The notes: generated from the letters alone by a model not told the origin. A stretch of DNA of 64,000 bases from Acidobacteriaceae bacterium (GCA_003151335.1 PLXE01000016.1:1-64000), one strand, 5' to 3'; shown: positions 54,141 to 62,837, numbered from the stretch's first letter. A program made the numbers and translations.

Positions 54141-54659
54141 TCACCGCATCCCCTTCTTTACCAGCGCTCGCAGCTCTTTGATTGCGCGTAATGCCCCTGA
54201 GTGATCGGCAGTCTTAACCGCTGTGACCGTTGCCAATTCATTCATGGGGAAAGCGGTCAGCGATACCTCGTAGAGTTTTAGCTCCTTGAGGTGTCGAATG
54301 CCGTCTTTCACCAAACTGCGCGTCACGTCATAGCCAACCGAGAGCCCTTTAACCGCGCCAGCTTTCAGTAAGGCATACGCCCGTTTTGCGATGTCATTGG
54401 AATCGAGCACTAATTGCCCGTGGATTTCCAGCCCTTGCTGAGTCTCACGCAATCGTCCGATGCCCACGATCGCAGCCGCATCGTGCGCCCAGAGTATCGG
54501 CACTTCGCCGCCCTTGTCGGCAAGCGTTTTGGTGAATGCGCCGTGCTCGACTAGATCGCCGCCCGCGTCCACATTGCCGAAAGTGCTGGCGAGTCCAACA
54601 AACTCGCCAGCATCCCCGACCATTTCCTTGACCTCGAATTTCAGCCCTTTGACTGGCAT
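54141..54659 (-). CDS. HK97-family prohead protease
   Basis: A 172-residue serine protease. GEFVGLASTFGNVDAGGDLV, the catalytic His in VPILWAHDAAAIVGIG and the Ser in GLSVGYDVTRSLV, plus the C-terminal LYEVSLTAFPMNELATVTAV, are all in the family positions. It would trim the capsid delta domain during prohead maturation. Encoded 15 bp after the capsid gene, downstream of it, opposite to the usual protease-then-capsid order of HK97-type phages. Confidence 0.9.
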   Translation of the reverse strand: MPVKGLKFEVKEMVGDAGEFVGLASTFGNVDAGGDLVEHGAFTKTLADKGGEVPILWAHDAAAIVGIGRLRETQQGLEIHGQLVLDSNDIAKRAYALLKAGAVKGLSVGYDVTRSLVKDGIRHLKELKLYEVSLTAFPMNELATVTAVKTADHSGALRAIKELRALVKKGMR

Positions 54660-54674
54660 GGTTCAAGCCCCCGG

Positions 54675-55814
54675 TTAGAACGTGCCCGCAACGAACGCAG
54701 CCGACTGATACAGGGTCAAACACAGCCGGGATTCGCAAAGTATGGCGCACATGTTTTGCACAAACATGGAATCGTGTTCGCGCGAAATTTCCAGACTCGC
54801 TTGCATGCGGTCCCAGATCTCCGCGCCAGCCGTCGAGAAGTCACCAACCAGGAAACTTCCGACTGGCATCTTCGAAGAGACAACCAGCGGTCTGCCCCAA
54901 ACACTCGGAGGTCCGGCAGCGTGCGGGTCGCTGTAGATGTACTCGCCGCTGAAAATGTAAGTACCCGACTGCTTGATTAGACAGATATCGGTCCAGTCAT
55001 CGGGATTGACTACAGCGCCCGTTGCACTGAAACCAGCCGCTTCCACTTGGCCGATTGCGCGCCGAATCGAATCCAACTTTGTTTCGCCGAGGGGAACCGG
55101 GGAAGGGCCGTCGTAAATCGAAGCTCCGTGCATGAGCCCGTTGAGGTCGCCCCCGGCCCCGGTCCCGTTGAGAAGCTGATTTTCCTCAACCAACTTCAGA
55201 AAGTACAACATTCTGCGGTTGATGAAACTCGCCAGGGCCGCGCTATCGTCGAGCACTTGGCGCGACGCGGGAATCCAATGAGCAAGGGTTTGGATTTTTT
55301 CTGCGGCCAACTCAAAAGTGATTCCACTCTGGGCCTTGGCTACGTTTTCGTAGACTTGCGGTGACGAGCCCGCGCCCTGCATGGCTGCTTGATTATCGGC
55401 GCTTTTCTCTCGAACAAACTCGACGGTATTCGAGCCGCATGGAGTGCTTGTCAAAAGGTCGCGCACTCGCAAGGGAATATAGGCCGCTGAGATTGTGGGA
55501 ACGCGAGTCGGCAGTGAATACAAACTCCCGTCGCTGACGATTGCGGTTTTCGTGAAGAAGCTTGTCACCGGGATGCGGCCCGAGCTGCGCTGGCCCTGTG
55601 CGAGAAAAGCCTTGCACTGCTCATGCTCGGTGACGATCTCGCCGATTGACTTAACTTCGTGATCGCCGCCGAAGCCGGAGACGGTCGATTTCGAGAGCCG
55701 CTGCTCGACTGCGGTCAGCCGCTCGCTGGTTTCCACGTTTGCGCTTTTGGTTTTTTCGATTAGCTCGTGCACTTCCGCGCCGAGAGCGTTTACAGCCTCT
55801 TCCATAGGTTCCAT
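54675..55814 (-). CDS. HK97-fold major capsid protein
   Basis: A 379-residue capsid protein of the HK97 family. A coiled-coil delta domain (about residues 1-45, EAVNALGAEVHELIEKTKSA) precedes the shell domain with VPTISAAYIPLRVRDLLTST, ELAAEKIQTLAHWIPASRQV, LVEENQLLNGTGAGGDLNGL and the C-terminal GRPLVVSSKMPVGSFLVGDF. Length and order match the family, with no frameshift. It would assemble the icosahedral shell. It is the only virion structural gene visible. Confidence 0.93.
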   Translation of the reverse strand: MEPMEEAVNALGAEVHELIEKTKSANVETSERLTAVEQRLSKSTVSGFGGDHEVKSIGEIVTEHEQCKAFLAQGQRSSGRIPVTSFFTKTAIVSDGSLYSLPTRVPTISAAYIPLRVRDLLTSTPCGSNTVEFVREKSADNQAAMQGAGSSPQVYENVAKAQSGITFELAAEKIQTLAHWIPASRQVLDDSAALASFINRRMLYFLKLVEENQLLNGTGAGGDLNGLMHGASIYDGPSPVPLGETKLDSIRRAIGQVEAAGFSATGAVVNPDDWTDICLIKQSGTYIFSGEYIYSDPHAAGPPSVWGRPLVVSSKMPVGSFLVGDFSTAGAEIWDRMQASLEISREHDSMFVQNMCAILCESRLCLTLYQSAAFVAGTF

Positions 55815-55979
55815 GATGGGAACACCTCGTATGAAATTTGTGGGATTGTCTCGCGAGGTGGATGGGTCCGGCGTCGCGGCGTTGTGACGGCTTCTCAGAT
55901 CGGGTGGCCTTAACTGCGCCGGCGCGAAACCGAGTAAGTGTCAGGTTTAGAGTAGCGCGCTTTGAAGCGTGTTGCAACA

Positions 55980-56285
55980 TCAATTTACGGTCCCAGCTTG
56001 CCGCGATTCCAGTAAGACTTCCAAGCGCGTCAGTCGCCCGTCGAGCAAGTCAAGCAACTGGTGGAATCCTTCCGCGTGCTTCCGCAAGGTGGCGATAGCG
56101 CCATCTAGCGCAACAATCGCGCTGCGCGTGGCGTCATCCTGCCCCTTGAACGCAGCCGGAAGATCCACGTCAAAAGCATTACGAAGCGAGGCGAAATTTT
56201 CCTTGGCAATGGCGTTATTCGAGGTCAACTCTCGGGCGACTCGCTCAAGTTCCGCAATGCGTTCTTCGATGGTAGGTTCTGGCAT
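55980..56285 (-). CDS. Small coiled-coil protein
   Basis: A 101-residue protein rich in heptad-like helices (TIEERIAELERVARELTSNN, FHQLLDLLDGRLTRLEVLLE). No family is recognised. First or second gene of the capsid module on the minus strand; it might be a scaffold-like or regulatory protein. That is a guess from position. Confidence 0.6.
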   Translation of the reverse strand: MPEPTIEERIAELERVARELTSNNAIAKENFASLRNAFDVDLPAAFKGQDDATRSAIVALDGAIATLRKHAEGFHQLLDLLDGRLTRLEVLLESRQAGTVN

Positions 56286-56304
56286 GAATCACTCCCTTTC
56301 TTCG

Positions 56305-56631
56305 TCATTCATCCTGGTGCCTGTCGCTGAATAGGGCTTGCTGTACCGGGCGGACGGGTCGGTAGAAATTTTCGGGCGCGTGCGGTTTGGCGACTTGGCG
56401 CATTGCTGTTCCGGCGACGAGGCGAAACGAAGAATGTTTCACGCCGTCGACCACTCGGATTTTGTTCTCGATCACAAACCCGAGTCTCCGCAGTTCATGG
56501 ATTCTACTGTTGTATTGCATCGCGCACGCCGCGATTTCCGGGAGCCCGATCCATTGCCCGCGGGCCGAAACCAACAGGCCCAGGATCTTGTCGCGTTGGC
56601 TTTTCGTTTCCACTAGAGACACCTCGGGCAT
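56305..56631 (-). CDS. Phage-type helix-turn-helix protein
   Basis: A 108-residue protein. RDKILGLLVSARGQWIGLPE followed by IAACAMQYNSRIHELRRLGF and VIENKI is a winged-helix domain common in small phage genes with an RNA- or DNA-binding role. Start uncertain: ATG 56631, GTG 56622 (best-spaced G-rich upstream box) and TTG 56664 are all possible. First gene of the minus-strand capsid module. Confidence 0.65.
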   Translation of the reverse strand: MPEVSLVETKSQRDKILGLLVSARGQWIGLPEIAACAMQYNSRIHELRRLGFVIENKIRVVDGVKHSSFRLVAGTAMRQVAKPHAPENFYRPVRPVQQALFSDRHQDE

Positions 56632-57048
56632 TCCCCCCGTGATCTTTGCTTTTAGACTCGTCAATCAGCCAAGCAAACAGTCACAGAAACGCACTTACCC
56701 CTACTTGCGCCAGCCCCCGCTTGTTGCTTTACTGGCGAGCCCGTATTCACCCGTTTTTCTTTCCGATCACTTGCAAGACCAGGACGTATGCCCGTAATGT
56801 CGCTTCCGGCGACATGCCGCAGTCCACTAGCGGCCCGGAGCCTGGAAAACCAACCTCTCGACTGGAATAGGTGTTTGGGGGTAGGAGTGACGAACAAACC
56901 GGCCAGTTTTTTTGGGTTTGGGTGTAAGCTATAGCCGGGAAGCAACCCCACGTCGTTGACGGCGACGCGCAACTCGCACTTAGGTAAAAGGCCGCTCATT
57001 CCAGAGCGGCCCTGTTCTTTGTCAAGACAAATTGTGTTCAGAATGTGT
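56632..57048. other. Right-end spacer of the island
   Basis: About 415 bases between the capsid module and the right att region. Long ORFs here run through the tRNA-like repeat and are spurious. It holds a terminator at 56990-57011 and the candidate arm site at 57033-57057. Confidence 0.6.
56990..57020 (+). terminator. Hairpin terminator near the island end
   Basis: GGCCGCTC, loop ATTCCA, GAGCGGCC, then CTGTTCTTT. It could insulate the island from the neighbouring element in either direction. Confidence 0.65.
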
Positions 57049-57057
57049 TCAATTGGC
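57033..57057 (+). repeat. Candidate integrase arm site, right
   Basis: Twenty-five bases matching 47097-47121 with two differences, 77 bases before the right att core. Confidence 0.5.
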
Positions 57058-58344
57058 GCCGATAGTGCCGCACAATGCCGCGTTAGAGCGGCTGCAAACG
57101 ATTGATTCTGCGATAAACGCGGGTATTGAGACAGCCTCCGGAGCAATAGGTCGGGAGTTCGAATCTCTCCGGGCGCGCCAGAGTTCTTCTTGCCCGTCAG
57201 TAAGTTGCGGCTGTTCTGATAGCCCGCCGATTCCCTCACTTTTCAGACTGTGCCCAATTTTGTGCCCACCTAGCCTCGACATCGCCGAAAGCACCGCGTC
57301 CTCCGAGGGATGAACATAGCGGCTGGAAATCGCAACCGAGCTGTGTCCCGCAATGCGGGCTAGCGTCCAAGCATCACAGCCCGATTCGCCCAAGCGAGTC
57401 AGGAACGTGTGCCGGAGATCGTAAAGCACGAACGTGCGTACCTTGCTGAGCTTTACAGCGCGGATGTGCTGTTTCTTAAGGCTCGAATGGTCTATGTGGC
57501 CGCTGAGGGTTGGAGCAGGCCACAGCCAGCCCTCTGCGGGCCTTCCAGCGCATTTCTAGGACTGCCCTCACCCTCGGAGTCATCGGCAACACGCGACGGG
57601 CTGCTGCAGTTTTTCCGTGGCGCACCAGCACAGAGCCGTTGCGACCGTTTGCCCAGGTCAAGTCTTCCCAGCAAAGCCGATAGCACTCATCTGGACGCAT
57701 CCCGGTATCGGCCAAAATCGTGGCAACATCGGCAAGCAAAGGCGAAGCAACCGCTAGATACTTGCCCTCTTCTTCCGGGCTAACAACCCGCTCCCGGTGG
57801 TTCTCACCCGGCAGCAAGGCCAGCTTAGGCGCCGACTCAATCACGCCCCATTCAGCGGCGAGATTCAGCATCCGTCGGAGCACGCGGATCGTGCTGTTGA
57901 TCGAACTCACGGCCAGCCCGCACTTCTCCTCGTCTTCACCCCGTCCGCGATTCTGGAAGCGAGTCTGCTCGTAAACGGCGAAGCCCGCCACTTTCTCATT
58001 CGTGATTTCATCCAACTTGGTATTCGCCAGTGTCTCGTATCTGGTGAGGCGACCGATTCCAGCGCGAAACCAGAACCAATTGTTGCGGCAAGTGTTTTCG
58101 AATGTCGCCTTCGCCCAAGGTTTGAATCTTCGTTCGACAAACTCTTTCAGAGTGGGGATCGGCTTCTTCTCGCGAATACCGACCTCGCCCTTTGCAAGAG
58201 ATGTGCGATGCGCTGCTTCCATTTGCCGAGCGATATTTTGGTTCCTTTGCCGGGTTGATTCCCGTATCGCCTCACCGTTGAAGGTGAACTTGTACCAAAG
58301 GTGAACTTGTACCAATAGATTGAACCGCGCTTGTAAATCGACAT
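57049..58344 (-). pseudogene. Second tyrosine integrase, two frameshifts
   Basis: The N-terminus MSIYKRGSIYWYKFTF is followed by a tandem 17-bp duplication (58281-58297 and 58298-58314) that shifts the frame; removing one copy joins it to NGEAIRESTRQRNQNIARQM. The catalytic Arg is in DTGMRPDECYRLCWEDL. A second shift near 57495 separates it from the box II part, LYDLRHTFLTRLGESGCDAW and RIAGHSSVAISSRYVHPSED (Arg-His-Tyr present). The extreme 3' end reads through the att core as RARRDSNSRP, a known artefact of tRNA sequence. It is a dead integrase of another element inserted at the same tRNA. Confidence 0.88.
57134..57181 (+). repeat. attR core (48-bp direct repeat, right)
   Basis: Exact copy of 47015-47062, the 3' part of tRNA-Arg without its 5' half. 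It marks the right end of the island, and a second integrase gene abuts and reads into it. Confidence 0.93.
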
Positions 58345-58356
58345 CCTGAATCCCCC

Positions 58357-59163
58357 TTATCTGTTCTTTGCATAGATCCCGTACCCGAACTGCCGACGCT
58401 CATCCCTCACGGTGATCTTGGTCTTCCTCGTCTTCCGCTGCCAAACGGTGTGAGCGCAAAGATGACTGCAATAGTGGTTTTCGCGTCTTCCTCGTGTTTC
58501 GTACTCGAAAAGGCGTCCGCAATCCGCCCGCTTACAAACGCGGAACCTACCACCGCGCATGATCTTTAGCTGTGCGACCGCAATCAGTGACGGAAGCGTT
58601 TCATGGGTATTCACTTCCGCAATGTATTCGCCGAAGCTCTTCTTTATCTTGAAGTGGAAGCCCGCATTGAACGCTTCTTTCCAACCGAGTGGCAGCGCAT
58701 CCTGATCTACCTCGACCAATGGGCGCCTAGAAAGCAGCATCTGAGCCAACAATTCCTGAAGCTCCCAGAAATCTGTCACACCATTCCGCAGGTCTCCGGC
58801 ATTGAACAGCCATTCCGGTTTTTCGTGTATTGGCACGTCGGGATCACAGAAGTGGCCCGTCGCGTTTAAGAAGGCTAACAAGTCCTCGATCGTTTTGAGG
58901 GCTGTGAAGTCCTGCAGCAGGGCCCAAGGATCCTCGAATCGCCGAGTAATCGCTGCGTGTCTTTCCTCCAATTCTTCGTCGGTCAGATCGTAATGGTAGG
59001 GGAAGCCATCTACTTCTTGTCGAAGTTCAGAGGCGTAGACAAAGTCATTTGGGTAGCTTTCCAACTCCACGCAGGGAATACCGTCCTCCTCGCCCGCAAG
59101 CCGCCAAACGCCTTTGATGGTCGAGGCATTGAGTTGAAAGCGGATTCCCAAAATATGAGACAT
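58357..59163 (-). CDS. CGNR-like zinc-finger protein
   Basis: A 268-residue protein whose end is 12 bp from the start of the broken integrase. The C-terminal motif FRVCKRADCGRLFEYETRGR with later NHYCSHLCAHTVWQRKTRK gives C-x4-C-x16-C-x3-C, the spacing of CGNR zinc fingers that bind nucleic acid. The N-terminal 190 residues have no recognised domain. It is probably cotranscribed with the integrase and may regulate that element. Confidence 0.7.
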   Translation of the reverse strand: MSHILGIRFQLNASTIKGVWRLAGEEDGIPCVELESYPNDFVYASELRQEVDGFPYHYDLTDEELEERHAAITRRFEDPWALLQDFTALKTIEDLLAFLNATGHFCDPDVPIHEKPEWLFNAGDLRNGVTDFWELQELLAQMLLSRRPLVEVDQDALPLGWKEAFNAGFHFKIKKSFGEYIAEVNTHETLPSLIAVAQLKIMRGGRFRVCKRADCGRLFEYETRGRRENHYCSHLCAHTVWQRKTRKTKITVRDERRQFGYGIYAKNR

Positions 59164-59254
59164 AAAAAACTATATTGTTTATCTTCGCTTTCCCTTGGAT
59201 ACTAATAGCGGAGTTGGAACGAAATTGCAACAACTTTTTTGGAGGATTACGAAA

Positions 59255-59452
59255 TTGGACGCATTGATCTCGGTAAACGAAGCAGCCCGCCGCCTTGGCG
59301 GAATCTCGAAATGGACAGTTCACGCCTGGCTCTCACAGGGGAAACTGCAACGGACGAAAGTTGGCGGACGCACGATGATCCGCGAGTCCGAATTGCAGAA
59401 GGTCATCGAGGACGGCGGTAAATCGGCGGCACCGCGTCGCCAAGGGAAATGA
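59255..59452 (+). CDS. Excisionase/MerR-like helix-turn-helix protein
   Basis: A 65-residue protein. TTG 59255 is preferred because GGAGG lies 9 bases upstream; the frame is open from 59195. SVNEAARRLGGISKWTVHAW followed by GRTMIRESELQKVIED is an Xis-type DNA-binding domain. It is divergent from the CGNR-like and integrase genes, so it is a good candidate for the directionality factor or a regulator of that second element. Confidence 0.75.
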   Translation: MDALISVNEAARRLGGISKWTVHAWLSQGKLQRTKVGGRTMIRESELQKVIEDGGKSAAPRRQGK

Positions 59453-59613
59453 CAGCGAGCGCATCCTCGCAGCGTTCGAGGAGTGCCGGACCTTCCGGTG
59501 CAAAGAGGAGTATTCAGCACCACCGAGCGAGTCGAGCATGGCGAGTGCAACTTTAGTGAGGAAGGAGCGAGCAGGCGAAGGCGACACCGGTAGCGAGTGT
59601 CGGCCTTGCGGGA

Positions 59614-60618
59614 ATGATTGCATCTACCAGCATTTGCGGAGCGACCCCTAGGCCAACGCGCGACCGGTCAAGCAGCGGAGCAGAACGGGCCGACGACTGC
59701 GGGAAGCCGGCATTCTGCCCTGCAGAGGGCCGTCCGGTTATTAGTTCCCCGGAGAACTTAAGGCTGCATCGAGCATTGGCTGAGCAGGACTCGATCGACA
59801 TGGTGGAAGAGCTCAACGAGGCCGCCCGATCGAAGGACCAGTCCACAGCCGAGCCGATTCTCATCACGACGAGCGGCACCATTCTCGCTGGCTTTGGCCG
59901 CTGGCGCTTAGCGGTGTTCGAGGGTAGGCACGAAGTTCACTGCATCGAATATCCGCTCAGCGAGCAAGAATCGCTACAATTCATTCTTACCCACCACAAG
60001 CCGCGGCGTGGATGGAATGCGTTTGTTCGTATTCGCCTGGCGCTAACACTGGAGCCCGATCTTCAGCAGCGAGCGCTCGACAACATGCGAGCCGGCGGCA
60101 GACATAAGGGTTTGGCAAATTTGCCGGAAGCTCTGCACATGGATGTCCGGCACCAGATTGCCGCCGCCGCCGGGGTTGGTACTCGTAACGTCAGCAACGT
60201 AAAGACGATACGAAGGAATGCGCACCCTCGACTGATCGCAGCCTTGCTAAACGGCGCACTTACGATCAACCGCGCGATGAAGTTCTGCAAATTGCACAAG
60301 GCCGAGCAGTTAGAGCACTTTCTCCGTTACAGTGAGGATCGCGAAGCCAGCAAGGTGATTCGTCGATCTATCACTCGGTCCAAAGAGGAAAAGATCAGCG
60401 TCGACGTTGGCGCAGTACTCGACGCGTTGCAGCAGCAGGAAGCGCGACAACCCGGATCGGTTGTGGTGCAGGTCGGTCGGTTTCAACGCACGGTAATTCT
60501 CCTCGGTCAAGATCTGTTAACCGGACCGTATTCTCAAAAGGAGCTAGACCTACATGAAATACCACGATCCTCTCAAGCAGATTCTGTCTCGGACCCGCCC
60601 ACATTGGGACCAGGATGA
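59614..60618 (+). CDS. ParB-like nuclease-domain protein of a transposon
   Basis: A 334-residue protein with a ParB N-terminal-like core: PVISSPENLRLHRALAEQDS, PILITTSGTILAGFGRWRLA and VHCIEYPLSEQESLQF. The helical region after residue 130 (GTRNVSNVKTIRRNAHPRLI) recalls the ParB helix-turn-helix. The first 40 residues are low-complexity and a later start is possible. It overlaps the transposase by 65 bp, so it is coupled to it. It may recognise transposon ends or a target; this is inferred. Confidence 0.75.
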   Translation: MIASTSICGATPRPTRDRSSSGAERADDCGKPAFCPAEGRPVISSPENLRLHRALAEQDSIDMVEELNEAARSKDQSTAEPILITTSGTILAGFGRWRLAVFEGRHEVHCIEYPLSEQESLQFILTHHKPRRGWNAFVRIRLALTLEPDLQQRALDNMRAGGRHKGLANLPEALHMDVRHQIAAAAGVGTRNVSNVKTIRRNAHPRLIAALLNGALTINRAMKFCKLHKAEQLEHFLRYSEDREASKVIRRSITRSKEEKISVDVGAVLDALQQQEARQPGSVVVQVGRFQRTVILLGQDLLTGPYSQKELDLHEIPRSSQADSVSDPPTLGPG

Positions 60619-61657
60619 GACCCGCGCCGCAGTCCGCTGGGCCTTTGGTAAGGCATTGCAGTGTCGTACTCCAGAGCTAGGCGCCGAAGTTTACGGTTCG
60701 GAGAAAGAAGAGCGGATCTTCTATCACACCTGCAAATCGCGTTCCTGCTCGAGTTGCGGCTACCGCGCCACCGTACAGTGGCAGCGCGAGCGGTGGGCCG
60801 CTCTGCCGGACGGGCCTTATAAGGGGATCATGTTCACGATGCCGCGGGAACTCTGGCGCCTTTTCTGCGACAACCCGCACTTGGCTAAAGCTCTGCCAGT
60901 TCTAGCCACGAAGCTCATAGAGGCACGGGTACTTGCGAAATACAGTTTGCGAGTTGGCGTCATTGCCATTCTCCACACCTTCAACGGGAAGTTAGAGTTC
61001 AACTCACATGTACACACAATGGTTACCGGGGGAGGGCTGTACGGGTCCTCCGACACCTGGGTTTCTCGCGTCTACTATGAACGTGACCCACTGATGGAGG
61101 CTTGGCGGAGGGCTGTGATCGCACTTCTTCGCACAGCCCTGCGAGCGGGTCAGCTTTGTGCGAATATGGACATCGCCCAGATGGAAGAGATGCTCACCCA
61201 GCAGGAGAATCGTTGGTGGAGCATAAATATTCAATCGTTCAAGGACAAATGGCATTTCCTGCAGTACGCCGGTCGCTACGTAAAACGGCCGCCCATCGCG
61301 CAGCGTCGTATCACCTCGATCGGGGAACGAACCGTCACGTTTTGGTTCAAAGACAAAAGGCTGCATCGCCGGGTTTACGTGCAGTGCTCGCTGGAAGAGT
61401 TCATTGACCGTTGGGCGCAACACATTGCGGAACGCTATCAGCACGCTGTTCGGAACTTTGGGCTATTTGCCCCGCGCGCTCTCAGGCAAACCTCGGCAGC
61501 CATCTTTGCAATACTGGGACAGGAGCAAAGGCGACGCCCCAAACCTCGTCCCTGGGCGGATTCCCTCAAGCGAGACTTCGGACACGATCCGCTCCTCGAC
61601 CAAACGGGCAAAAGGATGAAATGGGTGCGACGACTAGCGCCAGAGACATCCCGTTAG
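60554..61657 (+). CDS. IS91-type HUH (Y2) transposase
   Basis: A 367-residue rolling-circle transposase. The N-terminal zinc-binding part has C60-x4-C65-x2-C68 (HTCKSRSCSSCGYRATVQWQ). HUH is H152-V-H154 in FNSHVHTMVTGG, and the paired catalytic tyrosines are Y238-x3-Y242 in LQYAGRYVKRPP. An AAAGGAG box lies 11 bases before ATG 60554. Such enzymes nick one strand and move by rolling circle, using short terminal sequences without inverted repeats. Full-length and apparently functional. Confidence 0.9.
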   Translation: MKYHDPLKQILSRTRPHWDQDETRAAVRWAFGKALQCRTPELGAEVYGSEKEERIFYHTCKSRSCSSCGYRATVQWQRERWAALPDGPYKGIMFTMPRELWRLFCDNPHLAKALPVLATKLIEARVLAKYSLRVGVIAILHTFNGKLEFNSHVHTMVTGGGLYGSSDTWVSRVYYERDPLMEAWRRAVIALLRTALRAGQLCANMDIAQMEEMLTQQENRWWSINIQSFKDKWHFLQYAGRYVKRPPIAQRRITSIGERTVTFWFKDKRLHRRVYVQCSLEEFIDRWAQHIAERYQHAVRNFGLFAPRALRQTSAAIFAILGQEQRRRPKPRPWADSLKRDFGHDPLLDQTGKRMKWVRRLAPETSR

Positions 61658-61966
61658 CCAGACCCTAGCCGAGAATGCTCCACCTTCCTACCGCAATCGT
61701 GCGATGGGAGACGCCAGCTTCCTTCCTCTTTCCGCTCTTCACCCCGCTCTTCACCCCGAACCAGCCACCGGTTTCAGGCCGCAGACGATCTGAGTTGCCC
61801 CTTTCGATCACCGTTACCCACTCGACCCGCCAAGAATGCCTCGTTCACACGGAACACGAGATTTTGATTTTCCTATACTTCGAGAGACAGGCTTCTATCC
61901 CTCTTGCAATTAGAACTGATATGCTTTGGGGCCAGCAACGTCCCTCAAAGTTTGAGGAGGTCGGAA
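61658..61966. other. Spacer after the transposase
   Basis: About 310 bases without a recognisable gene. It contains a 13-bp tandem duplication (GCTCTTCACCCC type, 61734-61759). It may include the terminal sequence of the IS91-like element. Confidence 0.45.
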
Positions 61967-62758
61967 ATGAGGTCCGTGCTTGGCTGTGGGTTGCTTATTT
62001 CGTGGTTGATGTTGGTTCTGGCGATGGCGCAGAGCCCCTTTGACGGTGTCTGGAAGGCTGAGCCAACCGAGTCTGATACTCCGAGGGAGCCCGAGGTCTA
62101 CCTGCTGCAAGATGAAACCTATCGCTGCACCACCTGTGAGCCCCCGCTCGACATTAGGGCGGATGGCCGAGACCAAAAGATCACAGGAGAGCCGTGCTAC
62201 GACACAGTCAGCCTGCAAGTTGTAGACGATCGGACGACCATGGAAACTGACAAAAGAGGTGGCAAGACGGTCGGGAGTTCAAAGATGACAGTCTCATCCG
62301 ACGGGAACTCCGCCACAATCGACTGGAAGGAGAGTTGTAACGTCAACGGTGATGTGGTGAGTGAGACGTTTATCCTGCGTCGCGTAGCCAAAGGACCGCG
62401 TGGGTCGCATTCAGTTTCGGGTTCGTGGCAGATCGTGAAGCGTGTGAACATGTCGGAGAATGCGATGGTCGTAACCTTGAAGCTGGAAGGCGATACCTTC
62501 AGCTTCGCCGATCCGGCCGGGATGAGTTACGCGGCGAAGTTGGATGGAACGGAGACGCCTATCAAGGGGGATCTCAGCAACACCATGGTTTCAGTAAAGC
62601 GGATTGGCGAGAACTCGATCGAGGAGACTGACAAACTCGGCGGGAAAGTGGTCGACGTCATTCGCTTCACGCCGTCCGCTGACGGGAAAACGATGACTGT
62701 CTCCATGGAGAACAAAGTGAAGGGAGGTATCCGGCAGTTTGTCTATCACAAACAGTGA
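61967..62758 (+). CDS. Secreted protein of unknown function, two-repeat
   Basis: A 263-residue protein. ATG 61967 is chosen for GAGGAGG 7 bases upstream and the immediate signal peptide (MRSVLGCGLLISWLMLVLAM). Two halves resemble each other: ETDKRGGKTVGSSKMTVSSD and ETDKLGGKVVDVIRFTPSAD, each with a SWQIVKR- or DGVWKAEP-type opening, suggesting a duplicated beta-barrel or lipocalin-like domain. No family is recognised. It is similar in style to other secreted acidobacterial proteins. Confidence 0.7.
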   Translation: MRSVLGCGLLISWLMLVLAMAQSPFDGVWKAEPTESDTPREPEVYLLQDETYRCTTCEPPLDIRADGRDQKITGEPCYDTVSLQVVDDRTTMETDKRGGKTVGSSKMTVSSDGNSATIDWKESCNVNGDVVSETFILRRVAKGPRGSHSVSGSWQIVKRVNMSENAMVVTLKLEGDTFSFADPAGMSYAAKLDGTETPIKGDLSNTMVSVKRIGENSIEETDKLGGKVVDVIRFTPSADGKTMTVSMENKVKGGIRQFVYHKQ

Positions 62759-62837
62759 GCCGGTTTGCCTCACGAAGATCCTACAAACCGCCTTCGAAGA
62801 AACACGCCGTCCCGATAGTCGAATCGCCTCGATTGGC

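Larger units (their letters stand above)
47063..57181. mobile_element. Integrative element in tRNA-Arg, capsid-encoding satellite-like
   Basis: A 10.1-kb element bounded by the 48-bp att repeats. It starts with an outward-abutting integrase and excisionase and carries a NUMOD3-like protein, an AlbA_2 protein and two PEP-CTERM proteins. It ends with an HK97 capsid, prohead protease and P27 terminase small subunit. Portal, large terminase, tail and lysis genes are not found. This matches either a capsid-forming phage satellite or a decayed prophage. All capsid-module genes that are present look full-length, which favours selection for them. Cargo and hosts are unknown. Confidence 0.85.
59614..61657 (+). 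mobile_element. IS91-like element with ParB-like accessory gene
   Basis: Two-gene unit of overlapping ParB-like and HUH transposase genes. Ends cannot be fixed by eye, since IS91-type elements lack inverted repeats and target duplications. The coordinates give the coding part only. Confidence 0.65.

Noticed and set aside
56661-57239. 192-residue minus-strand ORF crossing the right att site, with GEIRTPDLLLRRL
   Set aside because: The recognisable peptide is the translation of tRNA sequence, a common artefact. The rest has no family and overlaps a terminator and the arm site.
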